Below are positions 57,332 through 64,000 of a DNA stretch of 64,000 bases, piece after piece (positions within the stretch are counted from its first letter, which is position 1; each line of letters starts with the position of its first letter). The translations under genes were made by a program, and so were the position numbers. The notes under the pieces are model-generated. The model saw only the letters and a program-made list of their open reading frames with translations, had not been told where the DNA came from and searched no databases. Origin of the DNA: Sipunculus nudus (Eukaryota > Annelida > Sipuncula > Golfingiida > Sipunculidae); contig CM049307.1 of NCBI GenBank assembly GCA_026874595.1, forward strand, positions 76,422,643 to 76,486,642, read 5' to 3'.

Positions 57332-57649
57332 TATATGGTCGATTACTCTGTTTTTGATACAAGGATTGTCTTCAAACTTGATATATTAATGAGCCATCAC
57401 TAAAGTAAGAACCAATATATAAAAATCTCATAAAGATTGGACCCTAGTTTACCTGTTATAATGTTAATTGTGTGGATGATGAATAGTGTGTAATTTTTTT
57501 TGTGTGGAATACGAACATTTGCTTTGCAGCCTAGAACAATGGTATTAGCCACCCATAAAATGTTATTGCTTTTGGAATGCAAAAGAATTATCAAGGACCT
57601 ACTTGGAGATATAGTATATAATTCGTTCTCTACCAATCGTTAAGATGGT
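56383..57649. other. Non-coding stretch
   Basis: Contains a (TA)n tract at 57285-57331. No exon with good splice sites or motif was found. Confidence 0.45.
57285..57331. repeat. (TA)n microsatellite
   Basis: About 46 bases of TA alternation. Confidence 0.95.
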
Positions 57650-57654
57650 TGCAT

Positions 57655-57985
57655 TTTTCATAATCGGTCATAAACGATTATTTATCTTCGTTAAAGTCTT
57701 ATAACATTATCGGTTAATTTATTTTTACATAAATGGTTATAAAGAACTGTTACATCGGGTAATTTCGTATTACGTTTTCAGTAAGCAATTGTTACAGTAT
57801 CGGTTGAAATATATTTTATTATTAGTAACTGTTACATTATCGGTTATTTTTATAACGTTATCAGTTGTTTTTACATTATCAATTGATTTGTTTTTACGTT
57901 ATCAGTTTGTGTAACATTATTGGTTAACTTCTGATGACATCGGTTAATGTGACATTATCAGATGATTAATACATTATCAGTTATG
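57655..57985. repeat. Cluster of ~13 ACATTATCGGTT-like motifs
   Basis: Variants of (T)TACATTATCRGTTA recur irregularly every 15-35 bases: AACATTATCGGTTAAT, GTTACATCGGGTAA, GTTACAGTATCGGTTG, GTTACATTATCGGTTA, AACGTTATCAGTTG, TACATTATCAATTG, TACGTTATCAGTTT, AACATTATTGGTTAAC, GACATCGGTTAA and TACATTATCAGTTATG. Spacing is too uneven for a simple minisatellite. Confidence 0.75.
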
Positions 57986-58399
57986 ACAGGGCTAACACCA
58001 CATCCTGGTCTTAAGCGTATTGTTACATTACACATAAACTTAAATGTTCGCTGCAGCAGTAATCCTCTGTCTCGCTAATAAATAGTTGGTGGTGTAAAAG
58101 TTTCGCTTTCTCCATTGGGTCTTTTCGTCCCTAGCTCATCACGCCTTTTTCTGGTCCGTGGACTTTTCCTATTTGTTTCTTGACTTTTGGGCCCATTTAA
58201 GAACATTATAATAAAAACCTCACAAAACTTATCCTGCACTTTCTCGTCTCAATCAAAATGAAAGACGCAGATCTGCTGACTGAGCTAAAAACCGTCGACA
58301 CAGAAGTGGCAGAATGCCGAAACTGCCACATGCCTTGAGGTGCTATGAACCGAGGCAGTTCCTGATAAAGAACATTTCTGTGACTGCAGCTGTAAGATC
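57986..58399. other. Spacer with a short broken frame
   Basis: A frame from 58258 (MKDADLLTELKTVDTEVAEC then RNCHMP) reaches TGA at 58336-58338. It may be the start of the unidentified coding block that follows. Confidence 0.35.
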
Positions 58400-58827
58400 A
58401 TGTCTGAGCTAGAAGATGGGGCGGGGTATGTATACGCACCTACCAGGGCGGAGCAAACAGCCAGGTTTATCAGGTATGATCAGAACCCAGATGTTTGGCG
58501 GGGAAAGGCCATGAAGACGAAGTTATCGCCATCAGCGATGATGAAGATGATTATGATACACACAGAGAGCCACCCGCTAATGCCAACACCGACTTCCAAC
58601 CCCAAGCCCACAATACACAAGACGACATCGAACATTTCATCCGGCAAGAAGCTAATAACTACCAATCCATGCAGCAGGAGCTGTCCCTGCTCCGAAATTT
58701 CATGCGAATGTATCATCCGCAGCAGTATCACAAAAGAAGAAAAATCACAAAAAGGCCTTTTTCTAGGCCAACACAGCCCGATCGAGTGGTGCTTTCACTT
58801 TCGGTAAATGCGTCAACGCGTAAATAA
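58400..58827 (+). pseudogene. Unidentified intronless acidic/coiled ORF, frame-shifted
   Basis: The first frame reads MSELEDGAGYVYAPTRAEQT then ARFIRYDQNPDVWRGK. At about 58497 the meaningful frame changes to KGHEDEVIAISDDEDDYDTH, a Gln/Asn-rich stretch, a helix EHFIRQEANNYQSMQQELSL and a basic end QQYHKRRKITKRPF, stopping at 58825-58827. Acidic, coiled and basic segments in this order suggest a small nuclear or structural protein. No family recognised. The frame change shows decay or an assembly indel. An upstream short frame (58258) may belong to it. Confidence 0.4.
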
Positions 58828-59560
58828 ATGACGCAGAATTGTGCCCCTACTATTCTCACGGCTAGTGAGTGATGGTCCTCTCTTGAAAACCACTGTTGGT
58901 ATAAAGTGAACACATATAAAAAGCACAATATAACAAAACGAAATTCTATCGATTTTTTCTATATCGGAGTCAGAGGTCAATTATTTTTTTGCGTTGGAAG
59001 GGATTGAGGAGGGGAATAGAAAATGACGCGCGGTGTCTGAGAGACCAGTGTATAAAATAGGAGCCGAGGCAGGTTTGGTGAAGCAAGTGTTTTGGAAAAG
59101 TAGCTGCCTGAGCCTGGCTTATATGAAGATGCTCAGGCCATTTGATTGATTAAGATGCCGAAGGTGTAGAAAGACCATACCTACCATTGAAAGGCCAGCA
59201 GGGGCTCTTGAGACTGGCCTCACTACCAGTCAATATCTACGAGTAGGGAAATCCTGTATAGACAAGTTACTGCGAACATTGCATTGATTAAAAAAAAAAA
59301 AACAAAAAAAAAAACACACACACACACACACAGGCACAACAGTCTACCCCAAGGGATGCTATTTTAATTGTTATTAATTATGTAACCCTGCTTCACCAGA
59401 GCATGTTAATTTATTTTTCATTATTGTCAAATAATTGAACGTAAATTTGAAATGTTACACATGACTTCAGCCCAAAACGTACTAACGTGCGTTAAGCGCC
59501 GAATCTGGAAAAAAAGTCGCTCCATTCTATCTATCAACGTGCTTGCCGCGTGGGAAGGCA
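58828..59560. other. Non-coding stretch
   Basis: Includes an A-rich run and (CA)n tract at about 59289-59332. No supported gene. Confidence 0.5.
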
Positions 59561-59566
59561 GAACAA

Positions 59567-59574
59567 TGACGTCA
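59567..59574 (+). promoter_or_regulatory. CRE in front of the MADF-like exon
   Basis: A perfect TGACGTCA palindrome 41 bases before the ATG at 59615, in a short GC-rich patch that also contains CACGTG. Likely core promoter of the following exon. Confidence 0.45.
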
Positions 59575-59614
59575 CTGTAAAGAAGCTTTCCCACACCACG
59601 TGCATGCATGCACG

Positions 59615-59699
59615 ATGAAGCGTGTTCCTTCGAGCATGGACATCGACAAACTTATTACAGAGGTGGGGAAGAGGCCACGAATTTACGACTATCAAACTG
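59615..59699 (+). pseudogene. MADF-domain first exon, truncated
   Basis: MKRVPSSMDIDKLITEVGKR followed by PRIYDYQT matches the start of a MADF/Myb-SANT-like DNA-binding domain ((D)xxxLIxEVxxRPxLYD). MADF proteins bind DNA and are the usual second gene of PIF/Harbinger elements, besides occurring in host regulators. After the first helix the homology stops and a repeat array begins (59.8 kb), so the rest is deleted or displaced. GT at 59699 could be a donor, but no downstream exon was found. Confidence 0.5.
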
Positions 59700-59789
59700 T
59701 AGCGTTGAGAAGGCAGCCAGTATCTGAATATAATACATTCAACACACTGATATAGAAACTAGACGACCATAGGTCGAACGCTTGCCGGA

Positions 59790-60900
59790 AATCAGAAGTG
59801 AAACACAGACGGACAGACAGAACATATTGTCGGTTTTCTATTAATGGAATGACTCTCAGGGACATTGCTGAGAATATGTGGCCTGTAGATTGACATATGA
59901 GACAAAAGAACAGGGAAGCAGACAAAGCTGACAACAAAAGACGAACAGACAGACATACTGACTTTGTGAGACAAGATTGACACCAGATGACTTTACCTAG
60001 TTATGGAGAAGATTCAAAGAAAGAAAATGAGTTATAATTTATGTAATTTAGATTTATAGTTTTGGAGGTATGGCGAATTAATGATATACTTGGGAGGTTC
60101 GACTGTAGCGCCCTCTAGCGGACATATTCCGAAGACGACAAATGCGTTTCGTATTATAAGTGTATGACATAAGATGTCCCAGTTTCAAAAGGATTCCGTC
60201 AAAGCTGTGGCCTGTAGAATGCTATATGTAAGGCGTAAGAACCAGCAAGCAGGCGACTTTGAGGATAACGTACAAACAGATGGACACACTGACAAAGTGA
60301 CAGAAGATTGAAACCAGATGCCTTAATCAGGTTATGCAGAAGACTCAAAGGAAGAAAATAAGCTTTAGTTTATGTAACTGAGGCTTTGGGTTTACAGATA
60401 TGGCCAATACATTGGTACGTGTGTGAGGGTCGTGTGCAGCGCCCACTTGTGGCCATATCCGGAAAATGAAAAATTTATTTTCTAGATATTAGTGTAAGAC
60501 ATAAGGTGTAATAGTTTCAAAACGATTTCATCAAAAATGTGGTCTATAGAATGCTATATGTGAGACGCAAGAACCAGCAAGCAGGCGAATTTGAGGACAA
60601 CTGACAAACAGACAGACACACTGACAAAGTGACACAAGATTGAGACCAGATGACATTATCAGTTTATGGAGAAGACTCAGAGGGAAAAAATAAGCTATAG
60701 TTTATGTAATGTAGGCTTTGGGTTTTAGAGATATGGCCAATGTAATGATATGTGTGTGAGGGTTGTGTGCAGCGCCCTCTAGCAGCCATATTAAAAAAAT
60801 GAAAAAACAATTTCGAGATACTAGTGTAGGACTTATGATTTGACAGTTTCAAAAAGGTTCCTGCAATAATGTGGCCTTTGACGCAAATCTTTGATTCCGG
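59790..60900. repeat. 332 bp tandem repeat, three units
   Basis: AGCGCCCWCTWGYRG occurs at 60107, 60438 and 60771. Between these anchors are ordered shared blocks: GTTTCAAAANGATTYC, GTGGYCTRTAGAATGCTATAT, AGAACCAGCAAGCAGGCGA, GACAGACACACTGACAAAGTGA, AGATTGANACCAGATG, GGAGAAGACTCA and TTTATGTAA. The constant spacing (331 and 333) shows a satellite-like array, moderately diverged and non-coding. Confidence 0.9.
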
Positions 60901-61329
60901 CAAGCAATAAAAATAACTTTTACAACAGTGGAAGAGTTTTTCTCGCAATTTGAATAAATAAATTGAACAACAAACATAGAACCATCACGTATACATATAT
61001 ACTAATTCTGATTGTCATAACTAAATACACAACAGGAGCTTGGTTGATATTATCCAATCTGACGCGTTGCATGTTCGTAGAAGCCGCATTTAGTGTGTAT
61101 TGAATTGTCGCGAGCCGTCCTGGCTCTTGATTTTTTTTTCGAAAATTGGAATTGCAGAATTATATGATTCAAACAAATATCTTGGAAAAATGCAATTCAG
61201 ACTATAACATGCCAGCAATAAGAAACCTTTGTAATAACTTTAGTTAATTTATATATTTTAATACCCAACTAGAACCAATTACTTTTCTAGACTTTACAAA
61301 AGCTTTCGACAATTTATAACGGCATTATG
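60901..61329. other. Non-coding stretch
   Basis: AT-rich sequence, nothing supported. Confidence 0.5.
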
Positions 61330-61700
61330 ATGAACAGATGGACACTGTGCAAACATAGTTGCAGGTGGCGCCACCTTTTGTTGTGTATGTTATAAAGCTA
61401 TCCCAGGGCTACATTTGTGTAAATGTTTTTTCCGGATCGGTCAAACGGTTCCCGAGATATATGGGTTTATGTGTGGAAACAGACGCACAAACGGACGCTG
61501 GGCAGAGACGAAAGGTCAGAGGTCAAGGTCACTTGGTTAGGCACCAGTTCACATGTCACCCGATAATTTGTGTAAGTTTCGGAAAAATCTGTCCAGTAGT
61601 CTCAGAGGAAATTCTCCGGAAACGAACGCCGCGGCGGCGGCGGCGGAACCCGGTCAAAAACCTAGAATCCGCAAAACTTCGTTTTGGCGGATACAATTAA
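61330..61700. repeat. Dispersed repeat fragment with (CGG)n
   Basis: Contains GCAGGTGGCGCCACC, GATCGGTCAAACGGTTCCCGAGATATATGG, the cross-family end CAGACGCACAAACGGACG, and TAATTTGTGTAAGTTTCGG..CAGTAGTCTCAGAGGA. It ends with CGGCGGCGGCGGCGG (about 61633-61647). Resembles the repeats at 50380-52190 and is probably an old interspersed element, non-coding. Confidence 0.5.
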
Positions 61701-62959
61701 GTAATTGTGTATTATAGTCTTTTCCATCGACCGTGACCCTATGCTTTTTCCGCTTTTTCTGCTCTAGCTGGATTTCTTATATGTACTAATAACGGTACTA
61801 TGAATGCCGAGAAAACGACCTAATTTTATTTTATAAAAAACATCTTGCATCATGACGCTGAGGTGTTGGTTTTCTCTATGTGAGAAGTGCATGGCTAACT
61901 TAGCCTAACTGTATGACTGTATGTGAAAACATAATTCATTTTCAACGCATATTACATATGGTGTATAAAAGATGGATAGCACTACAATATAATTTTGATA
62001 CACTTAAGTTGACAGTGTCAATTAAAATCGTGCTTCATTTTTTTTATAAATAAATTATAAGGTTCAATCGTGTTGACCTCAATGAGTAGGTTTTCAGTTC
62101 CCCCGTGTGGATATCACCAATCCTACATACCTCACACCTCCAAGATGCACTTGGATTCCTGTATTCTTAATTCTTGTTCACATTTCTTTTGCTTTCCTCC
62201 ATATATAATGCATTTTCAACGTCAAAGTCACTGGTATGAGAACTATTCATGCAAATAATCATTAACCCTTTTGTGTTTCTCCCCAGCCTATGTCTTTTTA
62301 TTGTTTTAAATAGTTTTGTACACCGAAGCCTCCGCTCACATGTTGCATTCCGAAGTGAAAAAACCAAAGTCAGTTTGACTAGTTTCAGGAAATCTGGAAA
62401 CAGATCTTTCCCCTCTTCTCCGGAGGTGCCCTCACGTCTTAGTTTCTCATGTGCGCGTATATGCGTGGAATATCGCTAATATGATGTGTCCGTTAGCGTG
62501 TGTGCGTATATGCGTGAACTCGGGGGGAATCGAGGACGTCACTTCCGCATCCTGGAAGGCCTACTCGATACACTGTACAAATATATACGTCTGACACATG
62601 GTGTCACCACATTTTCCCACTATAAATAAATAATATTAAATATATATAATACAAACTTATATGGCTGGTCAAATAAAATTAGTCATACCTTATTTTTATT
62701 CCTATTGATATTTATTGATAAGTAGTCCTGCCTGCGTTCTGTGTAGGATGAAAATATGACAAATCAAACAGCTCTTAACAAAAAATTAAAATAACTTCAT
62801 GAACATTAATAGGATAAAGCGTCAACAGTGGTCGCGTGTTTGAAACAAACAGCTATTAATACAAATGCAAATGACAGTTCTAAGAAATTCTGTATTGATA
62901 ATCTTTGTCTTTTCATGAGTGCTAAAACCACAGTAGCTGTGAACACATAACTGACATGT
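61701..62959. other. Non-coding stretch
   Basis: No exon with recognisable motif. Short frames near 62070-62479 lack splice or domain support. Confidence 0.45.
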
Positions 62960-62989
62960 ACATTATGGATATATAAGACCTTTTGCAAC

Positions 62990-63500
62990 TTCTGTGTACG
63001 ACGCAACAGGCAATACTCCTCTGTCAAGAAAAGGTCTATCGCCAACAGAAAAGACATGCGAATCCTGCAAGAGAAAGTGCCATTTGACAGTTCTAGCATC
63101 GACGATCTGTCCTTCATGCAGGAAAAAGATAGGTTTGAGAGATAGATCTTTCTTCAAAGGCATAAATCTGTCATTAAAAGTGATCATATGCTTGATTCAA
63201 ATGTGAACATCAGGGGTTTATATATCTGGAGAGAGCAAACTACTTGGAGACCACATATGTTCCAGTCACACCTACATTGATTTGTTTGCATATTTTAGGG
63301 ACATTTGATTCCTGTTAAATTAGGATTTCGACTTACGACAGCTGGGCTATAAGCACAAATTGGTTAACCATTCGGAACAATTTGTTAATGAAGACGGGAG
63401 TAACACGCAGAGAATAGAGAATGTGTGGAGCAACTTAAAGTCAAACTTAAGAAAATGACAGGGACAAATGAGGACCTTCATTATTATTTATCATTAAATT
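62990..63500 (+). pseudogene. Merlin/ISXO2-type transposase remnant
   Basis: The N-terminal zinc ribbon KTCESCKRKCHLTVLASTIC then PSCRKKIGLRDRSFF fits the C-x2-C...C-x2-C K..LR.GSFF pattern of Merlin (IS1016/ISXO2-like) transposases. About 100 bases after the ribbon helix, the C-terminal block appears: LGYKHKLVNHSEQFVNEDGS then NTQRIENVWSNLKSNLRK, ending in TGA by loss of one base in an A run, with MTGTNEDLHYYLS in the next frame. The ~150-residue catalytic core between them is missing, so this is an internally deleted, dead copy. Confidence 0.8.
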
Positions 63501-63649
63501 AATATAATAAATTAATATATGTTTATATATCATAATAAGAAAGATAATGGGGCCTATTTCTAGTAGTATATCGGCCTCCAATATTATTTAAAATAGGAAT
63601 TGTTAATTAATGGGAAATTTGTTCAAATAGACACATTTGATTATTGTAT

Positions 63650-63810
63650 AAACGAGCACAACATCCACACGCAGACGTGGGATCTGCAAGTCGAAAGAGG
63701 CTCGGAACCACGTGTCTCTTGAGACAGCTGAGGGAAGCGGTGCAAGTGGATGGCATCAGCGTTTCCAGGACATCCCTGCACCGCTTCCTTAAGAATAGTG
63801 GTTTTGTGTT
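63650..63810 (+). other. Possible helix-turn-helix coding fragment
   Basis: A frame reads HADVGSASRKRLGTTCLLRQ, LREAVQVDGISVSRTSLHRF and LKNSGFVLK up to a possible donor AAA|GTACTT at 63810. The REAV..DGISVSRTSLHRFLK..GF segment has the spacing of a helix-turn-helix as in Tc1-like transposases. Weak evidence: no catalytic domain follows before the window ends. Confidence 0.3.
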
Positions 63811-64000
63811 AAAAGTACTTTGTTATATAAAAATAAATAAATTCAATATTGGATTATTGTTGTGCCATTCAAAGGGTTTTAATAATGTTCCCTTTTGTAA
63901 ATAACCCAACCAGGAAAAAATAAATAACACTCTGTTGGTGAAATACAATGCATGTTATTTGCTTAAGATTGAAAAATAATATCTGGATTGGAAGAGTTGC

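Overview
The window looks like nuclear DNA of an animal, most likely a mollusc (probably a bivalve). This is inferred from the architecture: AT-rich sequence, short exons separated by kilobase introns with GT/AG borders, many long (TA)n and poly-G/poly-C runs, metazoan DNA-transposon families, a Gmr1-type retrotransposon, and a Cys-loop channel gene of invertebrate glycine/glutamate-receptor type. No rRNA, complete tRNA or prokaryotic gene organisation was seen.

Layout. (1) 1-9.3 kb, + strand: the last three recognisable exons of an anion-type Cys-loop ligand-gated channel (1627-1764, 4975-5459, 8979-9302). Intron phases match exactly. Its introns hold minisatellites and a MITE-like element. 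(2) 10-26 kb: non-coding DNA with a GC-rich fold-back element (10051-10645), a ~480 bp repeat in inverted copies, unidentified minus-strand exons at 17.2-20.3 kb, and a decayed PIF/Harbinger transposase (23.6-24.3 kb). (3) 26.4-36.9 kb: a decayed Ty3/Gypsy-class LTR retrotransposon with pol order protease-integrase-RT-RNase H (Gmr1-like). Its gag is split by a 4.8 kb TTAA-flanked DNA transposon (27554-32356) with Kolobok-like features and remnants of two converging genes. (4) 38-43 kb, minus strand: a multi-exon, broken transposase-like gene with a DETSKYG motif; I cannot name its superfamily. (5) 43-53 kb: repeats, an unrecognised broken coding block (44.97-46.06 kb), and a 940 bp TAA-flanked MITE (48429-49368). 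(6) 53-64 kb: scattered terminal exons of unidentified genes, several tandem repeat arrays, an unidentified acidic intronless ORF (58.4-58.8 kb), a MADF-like first exon with a CRE promoter (59.6 kb), and a Merlin/ISXO2 transposase remnant near the right edge (63.0-63.5 kb).

Only the channel gene looks like an intact host gene, and its 5' exons lie left of the window. Almost everything else recognisable is mobile-element DNA at different stages of decay. The most informative parts are the nested Gmr1-like/Kolobok-like structure, the unusual pol order, and the unclassified transposase-like gene at 38-41.7 kb. Family names come from motif recognition, without database searches.
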